From the NCBI RefSeq assembly GCF_014596475.1, contig NZ_MECJ01000001.1, positions 1 through 64,000 of the forward strand: DNA of 64,000 nucleotides, in the 5' to 3' direction. A program made the translations under genes and the position numbers. This DNA is from Streptomyces sp. CBMA152. Lineage in GTDB: Bacteria > Actinomycetota > Actinomycetes > Streptomycetales > Streptomycetaceae. Below the pieces are notes generated by a model that was not told where the DNA came from, did no database searches, and was given only the letters and a program-made list of their open reading frames with translations. This document shows, one piece after another, positions 1 through 11,129 of this stretch (the stretch's first letter is position 1; each line of letters starts with the position of its first letter).

Positions 1-126
1 CAGGCCCTCGGCCTTGAGGATGCGGCAGGCCTGGGTACCCGAGTAGTCGAACTCGGCGGCCTGACCGATGACGATCGGGCCGGAGCCGATGACCAGGACG
101 GACTGGATATCGGAGCGCTTAGGCAC
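1..126 (-). CDS. carB: Carbamoyl-phosphate synthase large subunit, N-terminal fragment (runs off the window)
   Basis: Only the first 42 codons are inside the window. They read [18 protein letters not shown] and continue into a [13 protein letters not shown] segment, the highly conserved start of the CarB N-terminal (carboxyphosphate) half with its glycine-rich loop. The GTG start at 124-126 lies inside the last codons of carA (stop at 119-121), so the two subunits are translationally coupled. CarB uses ammonia supplied by CarA, bicarbonate and two ATP to make carbamoyl phosphate for pyrimidine and arginine synthesis. It is the last visible gene of the pyr operon. Confidence 0.95.
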   Translation of the reverse strand, partial: MPKRSDIQSVLVIGSGPIVIGQAAEFDYSGTQACRILKAEGL

Positions 127-1273
127 GCTGGCCCTCCATCAGGGAAACGAAGCGGTCGAACAGGTACGCGGCATCGTGCGGGCCGGCGGCCGCCTCGGGG
201 TGGTACTGGACGCTGAAGGCCGGCTGGTCGAGCAGCTGGAGGCCTTCGACGACCTGGTCGTTCAGACAGACGTGGGAGACCTCGGCACGCCCGTACGGCG
301 TGTCGGAGACCTTGTCGAGCGGGGCGTCGACGGCGAAGCCGTGGTTGTGCGCGGTGACCTCGACCTTGCCGGTCGTACGGTCCTGCACCGGCTGGTTGAT
401 ACCGCGGTGGCCGTACTTCAGCTTGTACGTGCCGAAGCCGAGCGCGCGGCCCAGGATCTGGTTGCCGAAGCAGATGCCGAAGAGCGGAGTCTTGCGCTCC
501 AGGACCGCCTTCATCACGGCCACCGGGCCGTCGGCGGTGGACGGGTCGCCCGGGCCGTTGGAGAAGAACACGCCGTCCGGGTTGACCGCGTACACGTCCT
601 CGACGGTGGCGGTCGCGGGCAGCACGTGCACCTCGATGCCGCGCTCGGCCATCCGGTGCGGGGTCATGCCCTTGATGCCGAGGTCGACGGCGGCGACGGT
701 GAACTTCTTCTCACCGATCGCGGGGACGACGTACGTCTCCTTGGTGGCGACCTCGGCGAAGAGGTCCGCGCCCTGCATCTCGGGCGCCTGGCGCACCTCG
801 GCGAGCATCGTGCCCTCGTCGGGCAGCGCGTTGCCGGAGAAGATGCCGACGCGCATCGCGCCGCGCTCGCGCAGATGGCGGGTGAGCGCGCGGGTGTCGA
901 TGCCGGAGATCCCGACGACGCCCTGGTGGCGCAGCTCCTCGTCGAGCGAGCGCTGGGCGCGCCAGTTGGACGGGACGCGGGCGGGGTCGCGTACGACGTA
1001 ACCGGCGACCCAGATCCGCTGCGACTCGGGGTCCTCGTCGTTCACGCCGGTGTTGCCGACGTGCGGCGCGGTCATCACGACGACCTGGCGGTGGTACGAC
1101 GGGTCGGTCAGCGTCTCCTGGTAACCGGTCATACCGGTGGAGAACACGGCCTCGCCGAACGTCACCCCCGTGGCCCCGTAGGCGCGGCCGCGGAACGTGC
1201 GGCCGTCCTCCAGGACGAGTACTGCGGGAGCTGCCCTTCTCTGCGAGGCGATTCCCGGCTTGGAGGTCGTCAT
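119..1273 (-). CDS. carA: Carbamoyl-phosphate synthase small (glutaminase) subunit
   Basis: 384 residues, the normal length. The N-terminal half is the CarA-specific domain ([13 protein letters not shown], then [17 protein letters not shown] near residues 45-60). The C-terminal half is a class I glutamine amidotransferase with nucleophile Cys268 in FGICFGNQ and the His358/Glu360 pair in QYHPEA. It hydrolyses glutamine and channels ammonia to CarB. The ATG at 1271-1273 overlaps the stop of the upstream PH-like gene (ATGA). A longer in-frame extension upstream has no family support, so this start was chosen. The gene overlaps the carB start by 8 bp. Part of the minus-strand pyr operon that begins with pyrR. 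Confidence 0.97.
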   Translation of the reverse strand: MTTSKPGIASQRRAAPAVLVLEDGRTFRGRAYGATGVTFGEAVFSTGMTGYQETLTDPSYHRQVVVMTAPHVGNTGVNDEDPESQRIWVAGYVVRDPARVPSNWRAQRSLDEELRHQGVVGISGIDTRALTRHLRERGAMRVGIFSGNALPDEGTMLAEVRQAPEMQGADLFAEVATKETYVVPAIGEKKFTVAAVDLGIKGMTPHRMAERGIEVHVLPATATVEDVYAVNPDGVFFSNGPGDPSTADGPVAVMKAVLERKTPLFGICFGNQILGRALGFGTYKLKYGHRGINQPVQDRTTGKVEVTAHNHGFAVDAPLDKVSDTPYGRAEVSHVCLNDQVVEGLQLLDQPAFSVQYHPEAAAGPHDAAYLFDRFVSLMEGQRA

Positions 1274-1860
1274 CGTGCGGCGCCTTCCGTCGTGGTGGTG
1301 GGGTGGTTCATGGAGTTGATGGCCTCGATCCAGGCGGCGTGCTCGGACGCCTGGTCGGACCGGAAGCCCGAGTCGATCAGCTTGTCGCCGTGGGCCCAGG
1401 TGACGACCAGCAGGCCGCCCTCCGGGAGGACCTTTCCGGCGATCGCCTTCTCGGACCTGGCCTCGCGCAGTGCCTCGGCCGGGATGAAGAAGTCGTCGGC
1501 GCCGGGCCGTACGACGTGTACGCCCTCGGCCGACAGGGTGAGCTCGGCCTTGCTGCGGACGCCCAGACCGTGCGCGACGATCCGGTCGAGCCACTGCCCG
1601 GCCGTGGTGGAGCCGTGGTAGCGGCCGCTCATGCTCAGTGTCGCCGGGCCGGTCGCCTTGGGCACGGCGGGCAGCTCCGGCAGGTCCGACTGGAGGGTGC
1701 CGCGCCACTTCCAGCCCTGGCGCATCAGCCAGTACACGAAGCCCACGAAGATCAGCACGCCGACGACCCAGGCGATCCGGGCCCCCCAGTGCGTCACTTC
1801 GGCCGACTTCTGCTCGGCGGCCAGCGTCGCTACGCCGAGATTGAAGAGTGCAGGTGTCAT
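1270..1860 (-). CDS. Membrane-anchored PH-like domain protein embedded between pyrC and carA
   Basis: 196 residues. One hydrophobic segment lies at about residues 29-46 ([20 protein letters not shown]), followed by a basic stretch and a soluble domain with beta-rich spacing ([21 protein letters not shown], then [11 protein letters not shown] and [25 protein letters not shown]). This resembles the actinobacterial PH-like proteins routinely found at this spot in pyrimidine operons. The start overlaps the pyrC stop (ATGA) and its stop overlaps the carA start, so expression is tightly tied to pyrimidine synthesis. No enzymatic motif is visible and the function is unknown. The membrane anchor could tether or sense something for the soluble pyrimidine enzymes, but that is inference. 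Confidence 0.85.
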   Translation of the reverse strand: MTPALFNLGVATLAAEQKSAEVTHWGARIAWVVGVLIFVGFVYWLMRQGWKWRGTLQSDLPELPAVPKATGPATLSMSGRYHGSTTAGQWLDRIVAHGLGVRSKAELTLSAEGVHVVRPGADDFFIPAEALREARSEKAIAGKVLPEGGLLVVTWAHGDKLIDSGFRSDQASEHAAWIEAINSMNHPTTTTEGAAR

Positions 1861-3143
1861 GCCAGCTTCCCGTCCACGACCGTCGCCCTGCCCCGCAGGA
1901 AGGTGTGGGTGACGCGCCCCGGCAGCTCACGGCCCTCGTACGGGGTGTTGCGGCTGCGGGAGGCGAAGCCCGCGGGGTTCACGGGACCACGGTATGCCGG
2001 ATCGACCAGCGTGAGGTTGGCGGGCTCGCCTGCCGAGACGGGGCGGCCGTGGTCCTCGGCGCCGCCGATCCGCGCGGGCTTGACCGACATGCGCTCGGCG
2101 ACACCCGCCCAGTCGAGGAGACCGGAGTCGACCATGGTGTGCTGCACGACGGAGAGCGCGGTCTCCAGGCCGACCATGCCCATGGCGGCCGCGGCCCACT
2201 CGCAGTCCTTGTCCTCGTGCGGGTGCGGGGCGTGGTCGGTGGCGACGATGTCGATCGTGCCGTCGGCCAGCGCCTCGCGCAGCGCCATCACGTCGGCCTC
2301 GGTGCGCAGCGGCGGGTTCACCTTGTAGACCGGGTTGTACGAGCGGACCAGCTCGTCGGTGAGGAGCAGGTGGTGCGGGGTGACCTCGGCGGTCACGTCG
2401 ATGCCGCGCGACTTGGCCCAGCGCACGATCTCGACCGAGCCCGCGGTCGAGAGGTGGCAGATGTGGACGCGGGAGCCGACGTGCTCGGCGAGCAGCACAT
2501 CGCGCGCGATGATCGACTCCTCGGCGACGGCGGGCCAGCCGCCGAGCCCGAGCTCGGCCGAGACGACGCCCTCGTTCATCTGGGCGCCCTCGGTCAGGCG
2601 CGGCTCCTGGGCGTGCTGGGCGACGACGCCGCCGAACGCCTTCACGTACTCCAGGGCGCGGCGCATGATCACCGCGTCGTCGACGCACTTGCCGTCGTCG
2701 GAGAAGACGGTGACCCCGGCGGCCGAGTCGTGCATGGCGCCGAGCTCGGCGAGCTGCTTGCCCTCCAGGCCCACGGTGACGGCGCCGATCGGCTGGACGT
2801 CGCAGTAGCCGTGCTCGCGTCCGAGCCGCCAGACCTGCTCGACGACACCCGCGGTGTCGGCGACCGGGAAGGTGTTGGCCATGGCGAAGACGGAGGTGAA
2901 CCCGCCGCGCGCGGCGGCCTGGGTGCCGGTGAGAACCGTCTCGGAGTCCTCGCGGCCCGGCTCGCGCAGGTGGGTGTGCAGGTCTACGAGGCCGGGGAGC
3001 AGGATCTGGCCGTCGGCCTCGACGACCGTCGCGTCCCCCGCGTCGATGCCGGTGCCGACCTGGGCGATCGTCTCGCCCTCGATCAGGACGTCCTGGACTT
3101 CGCCGCCGAGTACCTTCGCGCCACGGATAAGGATCTTGCTCAT
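1857..3143 (-). CDS. pyrC: Dihydroorotase
   Basis: 428 residues, matching type I dihydroorotases. It starts [20 protein letters not shown]. The metal-binding HTHLREPG motif sits near residue 60, further metal ligands lie in the VVAQHAQEP and HICHLS segments, and the DHAPH motif carrying the catalytic aspartate is near residue 310. It closes carbamoyl-aspartate to dihydroorotate. The ATG at 3141-3143 is 2 bp beyond the pyrB stop, so the genes are read together. The stop overlaps the PH-like gene. Confidence 0.97.
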   Translation of the reverse strand: MSKILIRGAKVLGGEVQDVLIEGETIAQVGTGIDAGDATVVEADGQILLPGLVDLHTHLREPGREDSETVLTGTQAAARGGFTSVFAMANTFPVADTAGVVEQVWRLGREHGYCDVQPIGAVTVGLEGKQLAELGAMHDSAAGVTVFSDDGKCVDDAVIMRRALEYVKAFGGVVAQHAQEPRLTEGAQMNEGVVSAELGLGGWPAVAEESIIARDVLLAEHVGSRVHICHLSTAGSVEIVRWAKSRGIDVTAEVTPHHLLLTDELVRSYNPVYKVNPPLRTEADVMALREALADGTIDIVATDHAPHPHEDKDCEWAAAAMGMVGLETALSVVQHTMVDSGLLDWAGVAERMSVKPARIGGAEDHGRPVSAGEPANLTLVDPAYRGPVNPAGFASRSRNTPYEGRELPGRVTHTFLRGRATVVDGKLA

Positions 3144-3145
3144 GA

Positions 3146-4126
3146 TTACTTGCTCTCCTCGGTACGGGCGTGACTGACGGCGGACTCGTTGCCGCCCAGA
3201 AGCAGGTACAGGACGGCCATCCGGGTGTGGACACCGTTGGCGACCTGCTCGATGACGGTGCAGCGGTCGGAGTCGGCGACCTCGGCGGTGATCTCCATGC
3301 CGCGGACCATCGGGCCGGGGTGCATCACGATGCCGTGCTCGGGCATCTTGGCCATGCGCTCGCCGTCGAGCCCGTACCGCCGCGAGTACTCGCGCTCGGT
3401 CGGGAAGAAGGCGGCGTTCATGCGCTCGCGCTGCACACGAAGCATCATCACCGCGTCGGACTTCGGCAGCACGCTGTCGAGGTCGTAGGAGACGTCGCAG
3501 GTCCAGTGGTCGACGCCGACGGGCAGCAGGGTGGGCGGGGCCACCAGGGTGACCTCGGCGCCCAGCGTGTGCAGCAGGTCGACGTTGGAGCGGGCCACCC
3601 GGCTGTGCAGCACGTCGCCGACGATCGTGATGCGCTTGCCGGCCAGGTCCTGGCCGAGCCCGGCGTCCCGGCCGACCAGGCGGCGGCGCATGGTGAAGGC
3701 GTCCAGCAGGGCCTGGGTGGGGTGCTGGTGGGTGCCGTCGCCCGCGTTGATGACGGCCGCGTCGATCCAGTCGGAGGTGGCGAGCCGGTAGGGCGCGCCG
3801 GAGGCTCCGTGGCGGATGACGACGGCGTCCACGCCCATCGCCTCCAGCGTCTGGGCGGTGTCCTTCAGGGACTCGCCCTTGGAGACCGAGGAGCCCTTGG
3901 CGGTGAAGTTGATGACGTCCGCGGACAGCCGCTTCTCGGCGGCCTCGAACGAGATCCGGGTGCGGGTCGAGTCCTCGAAGAAGAGGTTGACGACGGTACG
4001 GCCGCGCAGGGTGGGGAGCTTCTTTATCGGCCGGTCCGCGACCCGGGCCATCTCTTCGGCGGTGTCGAGGATGAGCACGGCGTCGTCGCGGGTGAGGTCG
4101 GCGGCCGAGATGAGGTGACGCTTCAT
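3146..4126 (-). CDS. pyrB: Aspartate carbamoyltransferase catalytic subunit
   Basis: 326 residues. It begins [16 protein letters not shown] and carries the carbamoyl-phosphate loop EDSTRTR near residue 55, followed by [12 protein letters not shown] and [12 protein letters not shown]. These are the standard ATCase signatures. It condenses carbamoyl phosphate with aspartate, the committed step of pyrimidine synthesis. The ATG at 4124-4126 has a GGAGAAG Shine-Dalgarno sequence about 6 nt upstream. The open frame extends further 5', but without family similarity. No pyrI regulatory subunit gene is present, as expected when PyrR controls the operon. Confidence 0.97.
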   Translation of the reverse strand: MKRHLISAADLTRDDAVLILDTAEEMARVADRPIKKLPTLRGRTVVNLFFEDSTRTRISFEAAEKRLSADVINFTAKGSSVSKGESLKDTAQTLEAMGVDAVVIRHGASGAPYRLATSDWIDAAVINAGDGTHQHPTQALLDAFTMRRRLVGRDAGLGQDLAGKRITIVGDVLHSRVARSNVDLLHTLGAEVTLVAPPTLLPVGVDHWTCDVSYDLDSVLPKSDAVMMLRVQRERMNAAFFPTEREYSRRYGLDGERMAKMPEHGIVMHPGPMVRGMEITAEVADSDRCTVIEQVANGVHTRMAVLYLLLGGNESAVSHARTEESK

Positions 4127-4221
4127 CTGGGTTCTTCTCCAGGTTCGTGGAGGTTTGGGCATGCGGGCGCGCAGAAGTGCCGTACGGGCCGGTGCGACCC
4201 GTACTCCGTACGGAAGGTGGC

Positions 4222-4833
<612 letters not shown>

Positions 4834-4935
4834 CCTTAAAGGACGTCGGAATTACTCCGTCCACGGTACCAGGGCATTCCCCGGTCCTCACACGGGGTCG
4901 TCACCCGTCTGGGGTGGGGGTATGGACCATTCGGC

Positions 4936-4965
4936 TTGACGCAGCCAAGTAACGCTGCGTAACCT
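4936..4965 (+). promoter_or_regulatory. Likely bldD promoter
   Basis: TTGACG at 4936-4941 and TAACCT at 4960-4965, separated by 18 bp, resemble a housekeeping (HrdB-type) promoter about 60 bp ahead of bldD. An imperfect palindrome AGTAACGCTGCGTAACCT covers the spacer and -10 region. Inferred from sequence pattern only. Confidence 0.5.
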
Positions 4966-4968
4966 CAC

Positions 4969-4979
4969 AGTGAGTTACC
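4969..4979 (+). promoter_or_regulatory. BldD operator (autoregulatory site)
   Basis: AGTGAGTTACC matches the BldD box, consensus AGTGA-n-TCACC with one mismatch in the second half. It lies just downstream of the predicted bldD -10. BldD is known to repress its own promoter in Streptomyces, so this is the expected autoregulatory site. Confidence 0.65.
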
Positions 4980-5024
4980 GCCACGCGGCGGAGCCGAAAA
5001 GTGTTCCAGCGTCCGGGGAGCTAT

Positions 5025-5525
5025 ATGTCCAGCGAATACGCAAAACAGCTCGGGGCCAAGCTCCGCGCCATCCGCACCCAGCAGGGCCTCTCCCTCCACG
5101 GCGTGGAGGAGAAGTCCCAGGGCCGCTGGAAGGCCGTCGTGGTCGGGTCGTACGAGCGCGGCGACCGTGCCGTGACCGTCCAGCGCCTCGCCGAGCTGGC
5201 GGACTTCTACGGGGTCCCGGTCCAGGAGCTGCTTCCGGGCACCACGCCCGGCGGCGCGGCCGAGCCGCCGCCGAAGCTCGTCCTCGACCTTGAGCGTCTT
5301 GCCCACGTCCCGCCGGAGAAGGCGGGCCCGCTGCAGAGGTACGCGGCGACGATCCAGTCCCAGCGGGGTGACTACAACGGCAAGGTGCTGTCGATCCGTC
5401 AGGACGACCTGCGCACCCTGGCGGTCATCTACGACCAGTCGCCCTCGGTTCTCACCGAGCAGCTGATCAGCTGGGGCGTCCTCGACGCGGACGCGCGCCG
5501 CGCGGTCGCCCACGAGGACAACTGA
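5025..5525 (+). CDS. bldD: Developmental master regulator BldD (c-di-GMP-responsive repressor)
   Basis: 166 residues, essentially the Streptomyces BldD sequence. The N-terminal helix-turn-helix (XRE type, about residues 9-66; KLRAIRTQQGLSLHGVEE and SYERGDRAVTVQRL) binds DNA. The C-terminal domain carries the c-di-GMP signature R114-G-D116 and R125-Q-D-D128. Tetrameric c-di-GMP binding holds BldD in its DNA-binding dimer and represses sporulation genes during vegetative growth. The start ATATGTCC at 5025 was chosen from the conserved MSSEYAKQLG and the upstream GGGGAG site. A GTG at 5001 would add eight unsupported residues. Divergent from pyrR and followed by a strong terminator. Confidence 0.98.
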   Translation: MSSEYAKQLGAKLRAIRTQQGLSLHGVEEKSQGRWKAVVVGSYERGDRAVTVQRLAELADFYGVPVQELLPGTTPGGAAEPPPKLVLDLERLAHVPPEKAGPLQRYAATIQSQRGDYNGKVLSIRQDDLRTLAVIYDQSPSVLTEQLISWGVLDADARRAVAHEDN

Positions 5526-5551
5526 CACGCTGACGCCTCAGCAGAAACGTG

Positions 5552-5602
5552 CCGCCGGGCCGGCCCGATCCCCCAGGGAGCGGGCCGGCCCGGCGGCGTT
5601 TT
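5552..5602 (+). terminator. bldD terminator
   Basis: A 17 bp perfect GC-rich stem (GCCGCCGGGCCGGCCCG and its complement) with a short loop, followed by GTTTT. It lies 27 bp after the bldD stop. Confidence 0.85.
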
Positions 5603-5647
5603 CACGCGACCTCACAAGACCCATGCCCGCGCCCGCCTCCGGGTACG

Positions 5648-5686
5648 GCGAAGGGCCCGCCGTACGCACGTACGGCGGGCCCTTCG
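5648..5686 (-). terminator. nusB terminator
   Basis: A 19 bp perfect inverted repeat (GCGAAGGGCCCGCCGTACG and complement, one-base loop) 21 bp beyond the nusB stop. It ends the efp-nusB transcript and probably insulates it from bldD coming the other way. Confidence 0.75.
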
Positions 5687-5706
5687 CGTGCCGGTCGAGC
5701 CGGGGC

Positions 5707-6138
5707 TCAGGCGTCCCGGCGAAGACTCGGCTTGAGCTCCTTGAAACGGGCCAGCAGCCCGTTCACGAAGGCCGGGGAGTCGTCCGTGGAGAACTCCTTC
5801 GCCAGCTGCACCGCCTCGTCGATCACGACGGCGTCCGGCGTCTCGTCCATCCACACCAGCTCGTACGTGCCGAGCCGCAGGATGTTCCGGTCGACGACCG
5901 GCATGCGGTCGAGCGTCCAGTCGACGGCGTACGTGGAGATCAGGTCGTCGATCCGCGCCACATGCTGCGCGTACCCCTCGACGAGCTCCATCGTGTACTC
6001 GTTGACCGGCGGCTGACGGTCGTCGGACCGCGAGTGGCGCACCCAGTCCGCGAGGACCGTCTGCACGGACTCACCGCGCTGGTCGGCCTCGAAGAGGATC
6101 TGGAAGGCGCGCTTGCGCGCCTTGTTCCGGGCAGCCAC
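5707..6138 (-). CDS. nusB: Transcription antitermination factor NusB
   Basis: 143 residues with the all-helical NusB fold. It starts MAARNKARKRAFQILFEADQ, then DWTLDRMPVVDRNILRLGTYEL and DEAVQLAKEFSTDDSPAFVNGLLA, all family hallmarks. With NusE (S10), NusB binds boxA RNA in rRNA antitermination complexes. The GTG start (6136-6138) is two bases after the efp stop, so the two genes form one unit, a common actinobacterial pair. Confidence 0.96.
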   Translation of the reverse strand: MAARNKARKRAFQILFEADQRGESVQTVLADWVRHSRSDDRQPPVNEYTMELVEGYAQHVARIDDLISTYAVDWTLDRMPVVDRNILRLGTYELVWMDETPDAVVIDEAVQLAKEFSTDDSPAFVNGLLARFKELKPSLRRDA

Positions 6139-6140
6139 GG

Positions 6141-6707
6141 TTAGCTGTTCACCCGGCCGAGGTAGTCGCCGGTGCGGGTGTCGACCTTGATCTTCTCACC
6201 GGTGGTGATGAAGAGCGGGACGCCGATCTCGTAACCGGTCTCCAGGGTGGCCGGCTTGGTGCCGCCGGTGGAGCGGTCGCCCTGGACGCCCGGGTCGGTG
6301 TGCTGGATGACCAGCTCGACGGCGGCGGGGAGCTCGACGTAGAGCACCTCGCCCTCGTGCTGCGCCACGGAGGCGGTGAAGCCCTCGATCAGGAAGTTGG
6401 CGGCGTCACCGACGTTCTTGCGGTCGATGTGCAGCTGGTCGTACGTCTCCATGTCCATGAAGACGAAGTAGTCGCCGTCCATGTAGGAGAACTGCATGTC
6501 GCGGCGGTCGATGGTGGCCGTCTCGACCTTCGTACCGGCGTTGAAGGTCTTGTCGACGACCTTGCCGGAGAGCACGTGCTTGAGCTTGGTGCGCACGAAG
6601 GCCGGGCCCTTGCCGGGCTTGACGTGCTGGAACTCGACGACGGACCAGAGCTGGCCCCCGTCGAGCTTGAGCACCATGCCGTTCTTGAGGTCGTTCGTGG
6701 AAGCCAC
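6141..6707 (-). CDS. efp: Elongation factor P
   Basis: 188 residues with three beta-barrel domains. The N-terminal KOW-like domain contains [20 protein letters not shown], with the tip lysine in PGKGPAF. The C-terminal part includes the EF-P signature [27 protein letters not shown] relieves ribosome stalling at polyproline, relevant here because several neighbours (P-loop protein, SecD, RelA N-terminus) are proline-rich. GTG start with AGGAG 11 nt upstream. No EF-P-modifying enzyme gene is nearby. Confidence 0.97.
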   Translation of the reverse strand: MASTNDLKNGMVLKLDGGQLWSVVEFQHVKPGKGPAFVRTKLKHVLSGKVVDKTFNAGTKVETATIDRRDMQFSYMDGDYFVFMDMETYDQLHIDRKNVGDAANFLIEGFTASVAQHEGEVLYVELPAAVELVIQHTDPGVQGDRSTGGTKPATLETGYEIGVPLFITTGEKIKVDTRTGDYLGRVNS

Positions 6708-6766
6708 GGTTGCGGAATCTCCTGGACTGAAGCTGGTGGGACCGAGGGTGCGCGTTCACAGCGGTG

Positions 6767-7873
6767 CTAGAGCGCGAGCAGTTCCTTGGTCGTAATGGTG
6801 AGTAGCTCTGGCCCGCCATCCGCCTCGGGACGGACGACGAGCGTGTCATCGATTCGGACACCACCCCGGCCCGGGAGGTGGACCCCCGGTTCGACGGTGA
6901 CCGGCACGCAAGCGTCCAGTTTACCCATGGCTCCAGGTGCGAGCTGCGGGTCCTCGTCGATTTCGAGGCCCACGCCGTGTCCGGTGCACGCTCCCAGGCC
7001 CTCCGCGTGCCCCGCCGCGTCCAGCACCTGACGTGCCGCGCGGTCCACCGCCCGGTACTCCGCGCCCGGCGCCAGCGCCTCCCGGCCGGCCCGCTGAGCG
7101 GCGAAGACGACCTCGTAGAGCTCGATCTGCCAGTCGGCCGGGGTCGTCCCGATGACGAACGTACGGCCGATCTCGCAGCGGTAGCCGCGATAGGTGGCGC
7201 CCAGGCACACGGAGAGGAAATCGCCTTCCTCGACGCGGCGGTCCGAGGGGCGGTGGCCGCCCCGGCCGGAGTTCGGGCCGGTGCCGACGGAGGTGGTGAA
7301 GGCCGGGCCGTCGGCGCCGTGGTCCACCAAGCGGCGCTCCAGTTCCAGGGCGAGGTGGCGTTCGGTGCGGCCCACCAGGATCGACTCCAGGAGCTCGCCG
7401 AGCGCCTGGTCGGTGATCTCGGCGGCGATCCGCAGACAGGCGATCTCCTCCTCGTCCTTGACGAGCCGCCGTTGCTCGACCGCTCCCCCGAGGTCGCCCA
7501 GGAGCAGCCGGGGCGCCACCGAGCCGAGCGCGCGGTGGCGGACCACGGTCAGGTCGTGCTCCTCGACGCTCAGCGAGTCCGCGCCGGATGTCTGGGCGAG
7601 GTCGGCGGCCGCCACGGCGGGGTCGCCCGAGGGCGTGGGCAGCACGGTGACCCGTAGATGCTCGTCGAGCCGGCCCTCCACGAGGTCGCCGGTGGGCGTG
7701 CGGGGGCACAGCAGGACGTCCTCGGCGGGGCCGAGCAGCAGTACGGCGCGGGGTGGGGCGCCGCCCGCGAGATAGCGGACGTTCGCCGAGCGGGAGACCA
7801 GCGCGGCGGCGCTCCCGGCGGCCGCGCAGCGGTCGCGTAGCCATGCGCGGCGGGCCGCGTACACCTCTGACAT
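6767..7873 (-). CDS. M24-family Xaa-Pro aminopeptidase / dipeptidase
   Basis: 368 residues. The N-terminal creatinase-like domain (about 1-125) precedes the pita-bread catalytic domain. Metal ligands are visible in order: GDFLSVCLGATYRGYRCEIGR (Asp residues), GHGVGLEIDEDP (His), VTVEPGVH (Glu) and GGVRIDDTLVV (Glu/Asp region). It removes N-terminal residues ahead of proline or splits X-Pro dipeptides. It sits 59 bp upstream of efp on the same strand. The pairing of a proline peptidase with EF-P is widely conserved, but the functional meaning is not shown here. Confidence 0.9.
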   Translation of the reverse strand: MSEVYAARRAWLRDRCAAAGSAAALVSRSANVRYLAGGAPPRAVLLLGPAEDVLLCPRTPTGDLVEGRLDEHLRVTVLPTPSGDPAVAAADLAQTSGADSLSVEEHDLTVVRHRALGSVAPRLLLGDLGGAVEQRRLVKDEEEIACLRIAAEITDQALGELLESILVGRTERHLALELERRLVDHGADGPAFTTSVGTGPNSGRGGHRPSDRRVEEGDFLSVCLGATYRGYRCEIGRTFVIGTTPADWQIELYEVVFAAQRAGREALAPGAEYRAVDRAARQVLDAAGHAEGLGACTGHGVGLEIDEDPQLAPGAMGKLDACVPVTVEPGVHLPGRGGVRIDDTLVVRPEADGGPELLTITTKELLAL

Positions 7874-8000
7874 GCGTCGAGCGTATGAGGGGGACGCGTT
7901 GTCGGCCGGATCTACGCGTCCGACCGGGGGTCGCCCCGGTGGCCGAGTCGTCCTCAGTGGCCGGACCGGCTTTCGGCTTCGCCGTTGTGTGGTCGCTTTG

Positions 8001-8043
8001 CTGCGGGCCGTCTTGGGCTGGTCGCGCAGTTCCCCGCGCCCCT
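8001..8043. repeat. Dispersed intergenic repeat, copy A
   Basis: 43 bp in the 195 bp gap between the aminopeptidase and the P-loop gene. It is identical at 42 of 43 positions to 62363-62405. The core is GGCTGGTCGCGCAGTTCCCC followed by GCGCCCCT. From memory this motif recurs in many Streptomyces intergenic regions. No protein or terminator explains it. Confidence 0.75.
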
Positions 8044-8068
8044 GGGTGCGGCCCTTCGGGCCGCGTCC

Positions 8069-8935
8069 TCACCAGCTCGGCGGGCTCGCAATCGCCCTTG
8101 CCAGTACGTCGTCCAGGAGGCGGGCCGTCGTGGGGACGTCGTATTGGGAGTTGTCGATGATGGGGAGGCCCGAGCCGTACCAGCCCGCCATGCGGCCGTG
8201 GATGCCGGCGACCTCCTCGTCGCAGAGGCGGCGGTTGCCGGAGCGTTCGGCGTTGCGTTCCAGGACGATGTCCAGGCCCGGCAGGAGGACGACCGGGAGC
8301 AGGCCGGGGCCCACGTGGCGTTTCCAGCCGCCGAGGCCGACGACCGGGCGGTCCGGGAAGACCGCGTCGTCGAGGATGCAGGAGATGCCGTTGGCCAGGA
8401 AGTTGCGCGCGGCGAAGCCGCAGGTGCGGCGGGCCAGGCGGTACTGCGCCTCGGAGTGGTCGTTCCACCCCGCCTGCGGGTCCGCGAAACCCGAGCAGAC
8501 CCATTCGCGTACGTCGTCGAGGCTGATGTGCGCGGTGGGGACGCGGCGGTGCTGGGCCCAGTAGCGGGCGACCGTGGTCTTGCCCGCACCCGCCGGGCCT
8601 ATGAGCAGCACGGCGAGCGTGGTGACCCCGGTGCCGCCGGGCGCCTGCGGCAGCGGGACGGGGCCGCCAGGCGGCAGCGTGACGTGCCCGGTGGTGTCGC
8701 GGGAGGGCGGCGCGGGCGCGTGGTGGGGCGCCGGGGCGTGCCAGCCCGGCGCCGGTGGTGGTGCGGACTGCGGTGGGCCCGGGAACGGGGGCGGCGGGGG
8801 CGGCTGGGCGCCCTGGACCGGGGGCTGTGGGGCGTCGTGGAGCGTCGGCTGGTGGGCGCCGAGGGCCCAGTCGGCGCCCGGTCCGTGCCCCGGGGCGTGA
8901 GGCGGCGGAAGCGGAGCCCCCGCTTCGTGCTGCAT
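8069..8935 (-). CDS. P-loop NTPase with proline-rich N-terminal tail
   Basis: 288 residues. The first ~105 residues are a low-complexity Pro/His/Ala tail (PPPPPPFPGPPQSAPPPAPG). The rest is a kinase-like P-loop domain with Walker A GPAGAGKTTVARYW near residue 113, a DDVREW segment, and LERNAERSGNRRL resembling the lid of AAA-type polynucleotide or small-molecule kinases. The C-terminus carries a DNSQYDVPTTARLLDD segment. The substrate is unknown. It reads in the same direction as aroQ behind it but is separated by a terminator (9034-9065), and is probably its own unit with the downstream peptidase. The polyproline tail makes it a likely EF-P client. Confidence 0.85.
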   Translation of the reverse strand: MQHEAGAPLPPPHAPGHGPGADWALGAHQPTLHDAPQPPVQGAQPPPPPPFPGPPQSAPPPAPGWHAPAPHHAPAPPSRDTTGHVTLPPGGPVPLPQAPGGTGVTTLAVLLIGPAGAGKTTVARYWAQHRRVPTAHISLDDVREWVCSGFADPQAGWNDHSEAQYRLARRTCGFAARNFLANGISCILDDAVFPDRPVVGLGGWKRHVGPGLLPVVLLPGLDIVLERNAERSGNRRLCDEEVAGIHGRMAGWYGSGLPIIDNSQYDVPTTARLLDDVLARAIASPPSW

Positions 8936-9033
8936 CCGGTGCCACTCCGTCTCGTACAGGCGACTGGTGCTGGTCCGGGCGCTCCCCCGCGGCCCGAGGG
9001 ACCCCCATGGCGTCCCGGTCCAGAACCGTACCT

Positions 9034-9065
9034 TCCCCGGCCGTCGCAGTGTGAACGGCCGGGGA
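9034..9065 (-). terminator. aro operon terminator (after aroQ)
   Basis: An 11 bp perfect stem TCCCCGGCCGT / ACGGCCGGGGA with a 10-base loop, 18 bp downstream of the aroQ stop on the minus strand. Confidence 0.7.
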
Positions 9066-9082
9066 GCGGCGAAGGTGCCCGC

Positions 9083-11125
<2,043 letters not shown>

Positions 11126-11129
<4 letters not shown>

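Noticed and set aside
4969..5024. GTG at 5001 as the start of bldD
   Set aside because: It adds residues not found in BldD; ATG 5025 gives the conserved MSSEYAKQLG start.
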